A stretch of DNA of 64,000 nucleotides, taken from contig CALLLW010000010.1 of the NCBI GenBank assembly GCA_938007995.1, positions 62,001 through 126,000 on the forward strand, in the 5' to 3' direction. Below, piece after piece: positions 9,401 through 17,136 of this stretch. Within the stretch, counting starts at the first letter, position 1. The number at the start of each line of letters is the position of its first letter. The position numbers were made by a program, and so were the translations under genes. The notes beneath the pieces are model-generated. The model searched no databases. It worked only from the letters and a program-made list of their open reading frames with translations, and was not told the origin of the DNA. The stretch comes from an uncultured Granulosicoccaceae bacterium (GTDB taxonomy: Bacteria > Pseudomonadota > Gammaproteobacteria > Granulosicoccales > Granulosicoccaceae).

Positions 9401-9746
9401 TCCCATACCTATCCTGCGTTCCTTTGATGAAGCAAAAGCCAAAGAGTTCTATGTTGAATTTCTGGGGTTTAGTGTCGATTGGGAACATCGCTTTGAGGAG
9501 GGGTTTCCGTTGTATATGCAGGTCTCCAAAGGTGACTGTGTTATTCATATATCGGAACATCACGGTGACAGTACGCCCGGGTCAGCGTTAAGGATCGAAG
9601 TGGATGAGCTCGATAGCTACCACAAAGCGCTTAACGATAAAAAATACGGCAACGCTCGCCCTGCAATAATGGATCAGCCGTGGGGCAGGGATATGTCCAT
9701 TCAGGATCCATTCGGCAATAAGATGATATTCAGCTGTTTGTCTTGA
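9387..9746 (+). CDS. VOC-superfamily protein (glyoxalase/bleomycin-resistance-like)
   Basis: A 119-residue single vicinal-oxygen-chelate domain with beta-alpha-beta-beta-beta modules: PILRSFDEAKAKEFYVEFLG at the N-terminus and a closing QDPFGNKMIF segment. Possible metal ligands include His52 or His57 (VIHISEHHGD) and a late acidic residue. The gene overlaps the end of the ligase gene, so it belongs to the same operon. Members include glyoxalases, epimerases, dioxygenases and drug-binding proteins; in this context an isomerase or epimerase for a CoA ester is plausible. It is the last gene of the operon. Confidence 0.8.
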   Translation: MKVSNPIPILRSFDEAKAKEFYVEFLGFSVDWEHRFEEGFPLYMQVSKGDCVIHISEHHGDSTPGSALRIEVDELDSYHKALNDKKYGNARPAIMDQPWGRDMSIQDPFGNKMIFSCLS

Positions 9747-9801
9747 GCCCTGGCGTATTAATGACAGCCCAGATTTGTGAGAGGTCCTGCCGCGCAGACT
9801 G

Positions 9802-10659
9802 CTAAAGTAAAGTCTCCTGTTGAGGCGCTGGCCACACCGGCAACGCCGGGAGATTTATGTTCGAATCTTTGCTGTGTAGCACATGGCGGAGTCGTTCATG
9901 AAACTGTAACGCCAGTGCAGGGCAGTGTTGGTTGTTCGGGCAGTGGATCATCATAAAACACTGACACCCTGCAAGCAGTGCAGTCGCTGTGCGCTGAACC
10001 CATTGCTCAATATAGTTGTCGTTGCTGACCAGATCCGGATGCAATAACAATCTCACCATCATCAAGCCGTTATACACTTTACCCGGCACAGGTAAATCGG
10101 GTTTCTTGTGTAACGCGGCCAGTACTTCAGGATGATTCCGATCTCCCTGAAATACCGGGCGCGTATCCATCATGACCCGGCCTGCGTTGTATTTTTCAAG
10201 CAATGGTTCAAGGGTTTCAGGTTGTGAGAAAAAGTCCGGGTGGCGCACTTCAATCGCACATCTCAAATAATCGGGCAGGCTTTGCAGCAGTGCACCAACA
10301 CGCAGCAGGTCAGTTGGCGTTACGGTCGATGGAAACTGCAGTAGCAAAGGTCCAAGGTTGTCTTTTAATGGTTCAATTCGACGCAGAAAAACCTCCAGAT
10401 CCCGTTGATTGGTCACACGTTCATGCGTGACTGTTTTTGGCAACTTGAAACAAAACCTGAAACCTGTACCAGCGACTGCCTGACCCCATTGATCAATCGT
10501 TCTGTCATCAGGTATGTGATAGAAAGTCGTATTCCCCTCAACAGTATTAAAAACCGAAGCATAGCCCGTCAGCGCAGATTGCGCGGCGTCAAAATAGACA
10601 TTGCTCCAGCCCGGAAATGCCCAGGCCGGTAGTCCGAGATGATAATTCGATGGTAGCAA
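9802..10659 (-). CDS. DUF72 (YecE-like) protein
   Basis: A 285-residue TIM-barrel-like protein of the DUF72 family. It shows the N-terminal LGLPAWAFPGW signature, NTVEGNTTFYHIP, FCFKLPKTVTHER, GPLLLQFP and AIEVRHPDFF. The cellular role of this widespread family is unsettled. It is convergent with the VOC gene and divergent from the MerF-like gene, and appears to be a single-gene unit. Confidence 0.88.
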   Translation of the reverse strand: MLPSNYHLGLPAWAFPGWSNVYFDAAQSALTGYASVFNTVEGNTTFYHIPDDRTIDQWGQAVAGTGFRFCFKLPKTVTHERVTNQRDLEVFLRRIEPLKDNLGPLLLQFPSTVTPTDLLRVGALLQSLPDYLRCAIEVRHPDFFSQPETLEPLLEKYNAGRVMMDTRPVFQGDRNHPEVLAALHKKPDLPVPGKVYNGLMMVRLLLHPDLVSNDNYIEQWVQRTATALLAGCQCFMMIHCPNNQHCPALALQFHERLRHVLHSKDSNINLPALPVWPAPQQETLL

Positions 10660-10900
10660 ATTCGTGCGGTTGATAGTCTGTGAACCGACAGATTAGCAGA
10701 CGAAGCCCTGCAGGCAAAAAAACAGCTGGTATGTGCTTTGACGTTGAGCGGCGGGACTGTTAAAAAGAAAACACGCGCATCAGAATCAGGCACATCGACA
10801 ATGCAAACACCGACAGGTGTTTTTGCAAAATGAAAGCGCCAGGTATTGCCTTTGTGTTAGCGTGATTCAGTTATTCCTAAATATGCACAAGGGTTCATCA

Positions 10901-11101
10901 ATGCGAAGAAAGCTCTTCACAGCCGGGCTGACAGGATCCGTAGTCGCTGCAGTGTGCTGCTTTACGCCATTACTGGTAACAGGCTTGAGTGTGGCAGGAT
11001 TGTCTGCGGCAATACCCTGGCTGGATTATGTTTTGTTACCGGCTTTGGGATTTTTTGTAATTCTTACGGTCTATGCGCTATTTTCAGGCAAGCGATCATG
11101 A
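10901..11101 (+). CDS. merF: MerF-like mercuric ion transporter
   Basis: A 66-residue inner-membrane protein with two helices and the MerF hallmark CCFTP vicinal cysteine pair in the first helix, followed by GLSA and LDYVLLP. MerF carries Hg(II) into the cytoplasm for MerA. I place the start at ATG 10901, preceded by AAGGG, because 28 extra residues from an upstream ATG at 10817 are not MerF-like. It is shorter than typical MerF (about 81 residues), mainly at the C-terminus, which may lack the second cysteine pair. No merA, merR or merP is nearby, so transport of mercury is uncertain here. Confidence 0.75.
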   Translation: MRRKLFTAGLTGSVVAAVCCFTPLLVTGLSVAGLSAAIPWLDYVLLPALGFFVILTVYALFSGKRS

Positions 11102-11150
11102 GCAGTGCCCGGTGTTCCACAGCGGGTTCAGGGTAGCTTACGCAAATATT

Positions 11151-11708
11151 TTAGTAACGGATGATATCGATATCCGCACCGGGTCTGCTGCGAATGTCTG
11201 CTGTATGAACCCGTTGTGTCGGTCGGTCTTCAAAGTAGCGCTGCAGGCTTTCTGTTACAACCGGGAAGGCCAGATCATTCCACGGGATTTCCTGCTCGCT
11301 AAACAGGGCTGCTTCGAGTGTTTCTTCCCCTGCTTGCAGGTAACCGTCTTTGAGTGTGCCGTGAAACATCAGATAAACCTGACTGATGCGCGGCAGGTTG
11401 TATAGTCCGAATAGCTGTAGATTTACCGCCGTGGCATTGGCTTCTTCAAGGGCTTCTCGTGCTGCACCTTGCATGGCAGTTTCACCGTTTTCCATAAAGC
11501 CTGCCGGTAACGTCCAGTACCCATAGCGCGGTTCGATAGCGCGTTTACACAGCAGTATTTTGTTTTGCCACGCGAGAATACAACCGCAGACGTTTTTCGG
11601 GTTTTGATAGTGAATGGTGTTACAGGAGCTGCAGACGTGCCGTTCGCGATTGTCACCGTCCGGAGTCTTTAATGAAGTCTCGTGACCACATTCAGCGCAA
11701 TGTTTCAA
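11151..11708 (-). CDS. NUDIX hydrolase with zinc ribbon
   Basis: A 185-residue NUDIX pyrophosphohydrolase. The N-terminus holds a zinc ribbon (CAECG near residue 4 and CSSC near 27), and the Nudix box runs from GFMENGE to REALEEANA with the standard Gx5Ex7RExxEE spacing. This zinc ribbon plus Nudix layout is typical of enzymes hydrolysing NADH, ADP-ribose or related nucleoside diphosphate derivatives. It probably stands alone. The 168 bp upstream contain a short direct repeat (AGTATTCGGG twice) but no clear promoter. Confidence 0.88.
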   Translation of the reverse strand: MKHCAECGHETSLKTPDGDNRERHVCSSCNTIHYQNPKNVCGCILAWQNKILLCKRAIEPRYGYWTLPAGFMENGETAMQGAAREALEEANATAVNLQLFGLYNLPRISQVYLMFHGTLKDGYLQAGEETLEAALFSEQEIPWNDLAFPVVTESLQRYFEDRPTQRVHTADIRSRPGADIDIIRY

Positions 11709-11876
11709 TGGGTTTCTCTATCTTAGTATTCGGGGTCAGTATTCGGGTGTTGTTGCTGCCTTCAAGCAGAGTAGCATACAACCTGTGACTGCATAGTTGC
11801 TCTTTGATATGGCCATGTTGGCAGCAGATCTAACAGCTATATGAGTACAAATGCTTTTGCCATAGTGAAATAAATA

Positions 11877-13031
11877 TTATCCTGATCTGTGCTTACGATG
11901 GCGAAAGCACAGCATCGCCAACTGTAGAAAAAGAAATTGCAATGCGGTGATACCGCCGCCCGAGCTGGCTGGCATTGCAGCGGCAAAGGGGTTTTCTGTA
12001 TCCGTTGCGTTACCTTCTACAACAGTATCTATTACTGCACCACTCTCGTCTATCTGCTGGTTTTCGTCGTTGTTACCATTGATTTGTTCCACTACGTGAG
12101 TCGGGCAGCCGCCACCGCAGAGAATTTCGAACTGTTGGGGTGGGAGTATAGTGACGTCGAGTCGTGCAGTATTGTCCTGCTCGTTGTCGTCTGGTTGTGT
12201 GGTGGATTGCGCTGCCGCTTCAACAGTCATTTCTGCATCGATTCGGTTTGGTCTTAACAACAGTCCTATGGTTTGTTCAGCGCCTGGTACCAGCGGCATT
12301 GCCAGGCATCTAAACAGTGCACCGGACTCTGCTGATTCTGCAACAGGGGTACAGTTGTTACTCTTTGACACGATGCTCCATCCTTCCGGTGTGACAATTT
12401 CAACAACAGGAGAATGTGCAGTAATGCTTGCATGGTTGTTACGCACAAGTAATTCGGTCAATGTAAAACTGTTGGTTACAAACTCGTGATCAGGTGGGAA
12501 TATCCATTCGATCGACAGATCAACCTGCGTTGCTTCCGGTACTGTACCGGGTGTTGTTTCGATGATCAGTGTGTCGGTGTCTTTATTCACCCACGGAACT
12601 GCAAGTATCTCCTGATCAGCAGATACAGTGGCTTGTAATACGTTGTGGATCGGATTCTCGAATGCAGCTGTGAAAGTCAGTGAGGTGCTTGAGTCAGGAG
12701 CTATTTCTGCCAGCGTGCACTGTAAAGTCAGTGCTGTAGACAAAACACAGTCGCTACTAACAATATTGGTGCTGTCAGCAGGCAGTGCAACAGTGATTAC
12801 CGGGTTGGTAGCGGTGGTGAACGCTGATCCATTATGTACTGTGACAGTGATGCTGGCGGATTCGCCGGCTGGTAGCGGTGAGTCACCGGTTGTGATCTCA
12901 GCGTATAGCGGTATGCTGTTTGCCAACGGCAGGTCAATATCGGGAATACCGGATTGAGCTTTGATTCCGGTCGGTATTAGTAACCCGCTTATCAGCAAGC
13001 CACGCGCGCAGAGTTGAGTGATACTTTGCAT
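11877..13031 (-). CDS. Secreted DUF11-like repeat protein with GlyGly-CTERM-like tail
   Basis: A 384-residue exported protein. Residues 1-25 form a signal peptide ending in KAQS. The body has at least two CARDB/DUF11-like beta-sandwich modules (about 40-150 and 165-300), seen in phrases such as AGESASITVTVHN and NSFTLTELLVRNN. The C-terminus reads SSGGG, then a hydrophobic helix and a basic HRKHR end, which resembles the GlyGly-CTERM sorting signal cut by rhombosortase. It is probably surface-attached or released; its partner is unknown. No rhombosortase is seen in the window. Confidence 0.65.
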   Translation of the reverse strand: MQSITQLCARGLLISGLLIPTGIKAQSGIPDIDLPLANSIPLYAEITTGDSPLPAGESASITVTVHNGSAFTTATNPVITVALPADSTNIVSSDCVLSTALTLQCTLAEIAPDSSTSLTFTAAFENPIHNVLQATVSADQEILAVPWVNKDTDTLIIETTPGTVPEATQVDLSIEWIFPPDHEFVTNSFTLTELLVRNNHASITAHSPVVEIVTPEGWSIVSKSNNCTPVAESAESGALFRCLAMPLVPGAEQTIGLLLRPNRIDAEMTVEAAAQSTTQPDDNEQDNTARLDVTILPPQQFEILCGGGCPTHVVEQINGNNDENQQIDESGAVIDTVVEGNATDTENPFAAAMPASSGGGITALQFLFLQLAMLCFRHRKHRSG

Positions 13032-13094
13032 TTTATGCAGTCCCTCGGTTAGCCGCTTATCACACGAGAGTGCATATTTTTTTACAACAGGCTG

Positions 13095-13754
13095 CTAATC
13101 GCTACTGGATCGCAGCAGCTCTAGTACGTCAAACATGCTCTCGAATACAGTGTGCTTAAGTTTCAGGAGTTCTTCAGATGGCGGCACCAGATTCGGAATC
13201 TGAATGACGTTGAGGCCTGCGGCGTGTGCCGCTTTGACGCCGTTGGCAGAATCTTCAAGCCCGTAGGAGCGACCCATATCAGCGTTTACCGAAGCGCCGG
13301 CCTTTTGGTAGATCTCCGGGTGGGGTTTGCTGATGGCTACCTGATCACCACAGGTCACTGTGAGAAAGTAATGGCGAATGCCAGCGTCAGTCAGCTTTTT
13401 CTCTGCTGCGGGAGTGGTCGATGAGGTTGCAACTGCGCACTTGATGCGTGCTTGTGCTGCATGGTCCAGTACCTCTGTGACACCGGGTAGTAAGTCAACG
13501 CTTTCCGTGTTGATAAGCTCATGAAAACGCGCATTCCAGTCGCGGCGGAAAGCGAGAGGATCTATCTGGTCTCTGAATTCCTCATCAATGCGGTTATTGT
13601 GATGTTGCTCGTTAGTACCAACCAGTGACAGAAAAAATTCTGTTTGATCGCCAAGTTTATATGCACTTGCTGTTTCATCGAATGCACGTTTAGAAAACAC
13701 TTCTGTATTGAGTAACAGACCATCCAGATCGAACAGCATTGCATCAGGTGTCAT
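13095..13754 (-). CDS. HAD-family phosphatase (beta-phosphoglucomutase-like)
   Basis: A 219-residue HAD hydrolase with motif I FDLDGLLLNTE (nucleophile Asp9 and Asp11), motif II ATSST, lysine in SKPHPEIY, and motif IV GLEDSANGV. A helical cap occupies about residues 20-85, as in subfamily IA enzymes such as beta-phosphoglucomutase and phosphatases of sugar phosphates. It should dephosphorylate or isomerise a small phosphorylated metabolite; the substrate is not evident. It lies 63 bp downstream of the DUF11-like gene start on the same strand, with no clear operon partner. Confidence 0.85.
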   Translation of the reverse strand: MTPDAMLFDLDGLLLNTEVFSKRAFDETASAYKLGDQTEFFLSLVGTNEQHHNNRIDEEFRDQIDPLAFRRDWNARFHELINTESVDLLPGVTEVLDHAAQARIKCAVATSSTTPAAEKKLTDAGIRHYFLTVTCGDQVAISKPHPEIYQKAGASVNADMGRSYGLEDSANGVKAAHAAGLNVIQIPNLVPPSEELLKLKHTVFESMFDVLELLRSSSD

Positions 13755-13832
13755 TGTATAGGTAGCTACTTTGGTTGATTGGTGGGAGGTAAACAGAAAG
13801 TATTTTAGTTGCTGTACTGCGTGGGGCTGGTA

Positions 13833-14636
13833 TCAAAACACGTAGCGTGCAAGCATCCAGACCGCCATCGCTACCATCATGACATTTTCAAGTAACGATA
13901 CAAACCCCAATGGCACCCGGCTGTTGCCGCCAACGCAGGCGCACTTGATATCCCGACGATCAATGTACACAGCTTTAAAAACTGACACCGCACCTATGGT
14001 GCCGATAATAAGCGCTACCGGTGCAGACAGCCAGGTCAGCGCGCCAGCGATCATCAGCACGCCAGCAAGCGTCTCTGCAAAAGGATAAAAGTAACCGTAG
14101 CGGACAAACCGGGCGGCAAGTAGGTCGTAGTTGATGAACATGGTGCTGAAGCTTTCGATATCCTGTAGCTTTTGCACACCGAGCAGGCACATAGAAACCG
14201 CGATAAACCATTCAATCGCTCGCAGAGTAAAAACCGACTGAAACACCACCCAGCTAATCGCCATGGCAATCAATGCGGCAGTTGCGAAGATGGCTATCAC
14301 CGGGCGATAGGTGGTTTTGTTGTCTGACTGTACCTTCAGGCCAAAATGGCGTCTGGTGTCTTCGTAGCCACCGATTCTTTGTTGGTCTATGAAAACCTGC
14401 GGCGTACTGGCGACCCCGTGTTTTGCCTTAAACGCATCGATAGACTCTCTGTCGGTCAGTTTGTTATCGACCACGGTAAATCCACGGCGCTGCAGCAGGT
14501 CTTTGGTTTTGACACCATGCGGGCATTGATGCTTCGGCATCACCATACGGTAAAGTGCCGCGGTTTTTAGGCCGGAGTCATCCGCTGAACTCGCTTGTGA
14601 ATTTGCTGCTTCCCGGTTTGTTGCTATCTGGGTCAT
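13833..14636 (-). CDS. Glutaredoxin domain fused to a MauE/DoxX-like membrane domain
   Basis: A 267-residue fusion. Residues 25-100 form a glutaredoxin with a single active-site cysteine in CPHG (38-41), the cis-proline loop TPQ (78-80) and GGYED. Residues 110-267 hold four to five membrane helices of the MauE type, with Cys232 and Cys234 (KCACVGG) after the third or fourth helix. MauE-like proteins help disulfide or quinol chemistry in the periplasm or membrane. The fusion suggests electron or thiol transfer from a cytoplasmic glutaredoxin through a membrane cysteine pair. The first 24 residues are Ser/Ala-rich and not part of either domain. Confidence 0.8.
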   Translation of the reverse strand: MTQIATNREAANSQASSADDSGLKTAALYRMVMPKHQCPHGVKTKDLLQRRGFTVVDNKLTDRESIDAFKAKHGVASTPQVFIDQQRIGGYEDTRRHFGLKVQSDNKTTYRPVIAIFATAALIAMAISWVVFQSVFTLRAIEWFIAVSMCLLGVQKLQDIESFSTMFINYDLLAARFVRYGYFYPFAETLAGVLMIAGALTWLSAPVALIIGTIGAVSVFKAVYIDRRDIKCACVGGNSRVPLGFVSLLENVMMVAMAVWMLARYVF

Positions 14637-14732
14637 GAGAAGGCCACCACTTTCTATCTACCACGTAGAATGTAGGGCCTTATGACTACAATAGCAACAA
14701 AGACGCGGGAAGTGCCTCAGCTGTTGTGGAAC

Positions 14733-15911
14733 CTAACGAAACATAGGCGGACGCGCGTCCACCCACGCAGCGTCAGCAGCACCCGATTCTGCCACTGCAC
14801 TGACCGCTGCCATCGAGCGAAGCCCGTCTTCGGCGCGCGGGTAAAGATTGGCAGCCGGATCCATAGTGCGGTCTTCTTTTTCAGCCGTGATCGCTTCAGC
14901 AATATCTTTATAGATGTTGGCAAATGCCAGTGGCATGCCTTCAGCATGGCCTACTGTGACACGACTGGTGCGGTCTGCCTCGGGTGAAAGATTGCCTTCA
15001 CCACGCTCAATAACCTGCAGCCGCTCATTCAATGGCATGTAGTACAACTGGTTGGGTTGTTCCTGTGCCCATCGCAAACCGCCTTTTTCGCCAAATACCT
15101 GAATCGACAAACCGTGTTGATTGCCAATTGCCACGGAAGAAGTCCACAGCCTGCCGACTGTACCGCCGTCCATGCGGAAGTTAACCAGTGCATCATCTTC
15201 GAGTTCGCGCGAGGCAATGCATGAAACAATATCCGCTGAAAGTTTAGTGACTTCCTGCCCGGTGACAAAGCTTGCCATATGCATTGCATGGATACCGCAG
15301 TCGGCAAACTGTGCAGAGACACCGGCCTGCGCGGGGTCATAGCGCCAGCGGACTCTGGGGTTATCTGCATCAGCGGCATCTGCATGATGACCATGCGCAA
15401 ACTCACACTTGACCAGTCTGATTTTGCCAAGATCACCGCGCGCTACCATCGCACGCATATGCCTGACCAGCGAGTAGCCGGTATAGCCGTAGTTCACGGC
15501 ACAAATGCGGCTAGTGCTTTTAGCGAGTTTAACGATCTCTTCACCTTCGGCAACGGTCATGGTCATTGGTTTTTCACACAGCACATGAAAGCCTGCCTTG
15601 AGAAACGCTTTGGTGATTTCAAAGTGTGTTGAGTTCGGCGTGGCTACGGTCACCAGATCAATCCGATCTTCTCTTTTGCTTTCACCTTCAAGCATTTCCT
15701 GCCAGTTGCCATAGGCGCGGTCTGCATCAAGCCCGAGTTCCTGACCGTAGCGTTTGCCTTCTTCGGGTCTGTGATCAAGTGCGCCTGCTTTAAATTGATA
15801 CAAACCATCAAGGCCGGCGCCTAATCGGTGTGCAGGTCCGATCTGGCTGCCTTCACCGCCACCGATAATGCCCCAGTTAAGTTTTGCCATTGCTTTTTTG
15901 TTGCCTGCCAT
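14733..15911 (-). CDS. Gfo/Idh/MocA-family oxidoreductase, probable inositol-type dehydrogenase
   Basis: A 392-residue NAD(P)-dependent dehydrogenase with a Rossmann start GIIGGGEGSQIG and the family signature CEKPMTM at about 114-120. It is the last gene of the minus arm of the inositol locus, so it probably oxidises myo-inositol or an isomer, filling the IolG role, although it is longer than classical IolG (about 340). The start is ambiguous: a 21-bp tandem duplication gives ATG codons at 15911 and 15890 with identical upstream sequence. The shorter form begins MAKLNWG, as expected for the family; the longer is retained here because translation could begin at either. Confidence 0.82.
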   Translation of the reverse strand: MAGNKKAMAKLNWGIIGGGEGSQIGPAHRLGAGLDGLYQFKAGALDHRPEEGKRYGQELGLDADRAYGNWQEMLEGESKREDRIDLVTVATPNSTHFEITKAFLKAGFHVLCEKPMTMTVAEGEEIVKLAKSTSRICAVNYGYTGYSLVRHMRAMVARGDLGKIRLVKCEFAHGHHADAADADNPRVRWRYDPAQAGVSAQFADCGIHAMHMASFVTGQEVTKLSADIVSCIASRELEDDALVNFRMDGGTVGRLWTSSVAIGNQHGLSIQVFGEKGGLRWAQEQPNQLYYMPLNERLQVIERGEGNLSPEADRTSRVTVGHAEGMPLAFANIYKDIAEAITAEKEDRTMDPAANLYPRAEDGLRSMAAVSAVAESGAADAAWVDARPPMFR

Positions 15912-15927
15912 TGCTTTTTTGTTGCCT
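15886..15927 (-). repeat. 21-bp tandem duplication creating a second start codon
   Basis: Two exact copies of a 21-bp unit (15886-15906 and 15907-15927) each contain an ATG and an A-rich run on the minus strand. They add the seven residues MAGNKKA in frame to the dehydrogenase. Confidence 0.92.
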
Positions 15928-15972
15928 GAAGTAGAGATGCCGACTTAGATAAGTTGCAGGTAAGGTTGATAA

Positions 15973-16866
15973 TCAGGAAAAACCAATTGACTGCAGATAC
16001 TCGCGATTGGCACGAGCATCACCGAGCGTGTCGGGATCCAGATTCGGGTCACAATCCTGCTCTATGGTGCACCAGCCCTGATAGCCACTGTCGAGCAGCA
16101 GGTCGCGAACTTTCGGGAAGTCTACTTCACCATCTGACAGATTACAGAAGATACCCTGACCACAGGCATCATAAAAACCGGTACGGTTAGCGATTGCCTG
16201 TTGCTTTATTTTCGCATCGGTACTTTTAAAGTGCACATAAGTGATGCGATCCATGTGTCGCTGCATAAAAGCAACCGGGTCAAAGCCTGCATAGGTGCAG
16301 TGACCGGTATCGATGCATATCTTTAAAAGGTCAGCATCAACTTCTTCAAGCAAGCGTTCCACTTCTGGCTCAAAGTCCATAAAGCCACCTGCATGCGGGT
16401 GTATTTCAGGGATCAAGCCGTATTCATCGCGGCCAATCTTTGCCACAGTTTCGATGCGTTGTTTGTAGGCATTCCATTCGTCTTTGTCCATCTGTTCGGC
16501 TTCAGATGCCCGGCCGGCAGTCGGGGCGCGTCTTTCAGCAATCGAATCGATCAGTACAAAGTGCGCCGCTCCGTGCGCTTTAAGTGCCGCGCAGGTGCGA
16601 TGTGTGCCATCGAGTACATCATCCCATTGGTCGGCATCATGAAAAGGTCGAAACACAACACCGCCGATCAGCTCAAGCTGATGTTGCTGCAAAGCATCAG
16701 CAAGCACAGATGGATCTTCAGGCATAAAGCCGACCGGTCCGAGCTCGATGCCTTTGTAGCCGGCATCGGCACATTGCTGAAGCACCGTTTGCCAGCTGGG
16801 GTTTCTTTCATCATCTGCAAACTCAACTCCCCAGGAGCAGGGTGCATTACCGATTCTGATGGTCAT
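15973..16866 (-). CDS. iolE: Myo-inosose-2 dehydratase
   Basis: A 297-residue xylose-isomerase-like TIM barrel. It matches IolE, which dehydrates 2-keto-myo-inositol to 3D-trihydroxycyclohexane-1,2-dione. Visible features are NAPCSWGVE at the start, KGIELGPVGF, PEIHPHAGGF, CIDTGHCTYAGF and YVHFKSTD, which carry the metal-binding acid and histidine residues of the family. It is read ahead of the Gfo/Idh/MocA dehydrogenase on the minus strand, 61 bp apart, and divergently from iolD, so the two arms together form one inositol pathway. Confidence 0.9.
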   Translation of the reverse strand: MTIRIGNAPCSWGVEFADDERNPSWQTVLQQCADAGYKGIELGPVGFMPEDPSVLADALQQHQLELIGGVVFRPFHDADQWDDVLDGTHRTCAALKAHGAAHFVLIDSIAERRAPTAGRASEAEQMDKDEWNAYKQRIETVAKIGRDEYGLIPEIHPHAGGFMDFEPEVERLLEEVDADLLKICIDTGHCTYAGFDPVAFMQRHMDRITYVHFKSTDAKIKQQAIANRTGFYDACGQGIFCNLSDGEVDFPKVRDLLLDSGYQGWCTIEQDCDPNLDPDTLGDARANREYLQSIGFS

Positions 16867-17136
16867 ATTCGTGTCGCGACCTGTGATTTTTTATCAAGTG
16901 AATACCACACCGTTACAGCCGCTGGGGCCGTGAGTGCTGTGGCGGGAAAAATGGAATGCCGAGGCTGGAATATTCCAGGGTCTATTTATATTGCAACCGG
17001 TTGCATGTTATCCTTCCGGTTTGCATACCGTCAACCGGAAATAGCGGTGAAAACACGCCCCGGTGAACCGGGCAACGCACTGTGACCGTTTTGTTCCGGT
17101 CATAATAAATTCTGGCAAACAACCGGGGTCAGCAAC
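16867..17136. promoter_or_regulatory. Divergent iolE/iolD control region with palindromic operators
   Basis: This 270-bp gap must contain promoters for both inositol arms. A perfect 14-bp palindrome TGCAACCGGTTGCA with a central CG (16992-17005) has the form of a LacI-family operator. Two further inverted repeats follow: TTCCGGTT/AACCGGAA (17014-17021 and 17033-17040) and TGACCG/CGGTCA (17083-17088 and 17097-17102), the last shortly before iolD. Regulation by a LacI-type or other inositol-responsive repressor is an inference; no regulator gene is present in the window. Confidence 0.6.

Noticed and set aside
11073..11405. Open frame overlapping merF and antisense to the NUDIX gene
   Set aside because: It is mostly antisense to a well-supported NUDIX gene and resembles no protein family.
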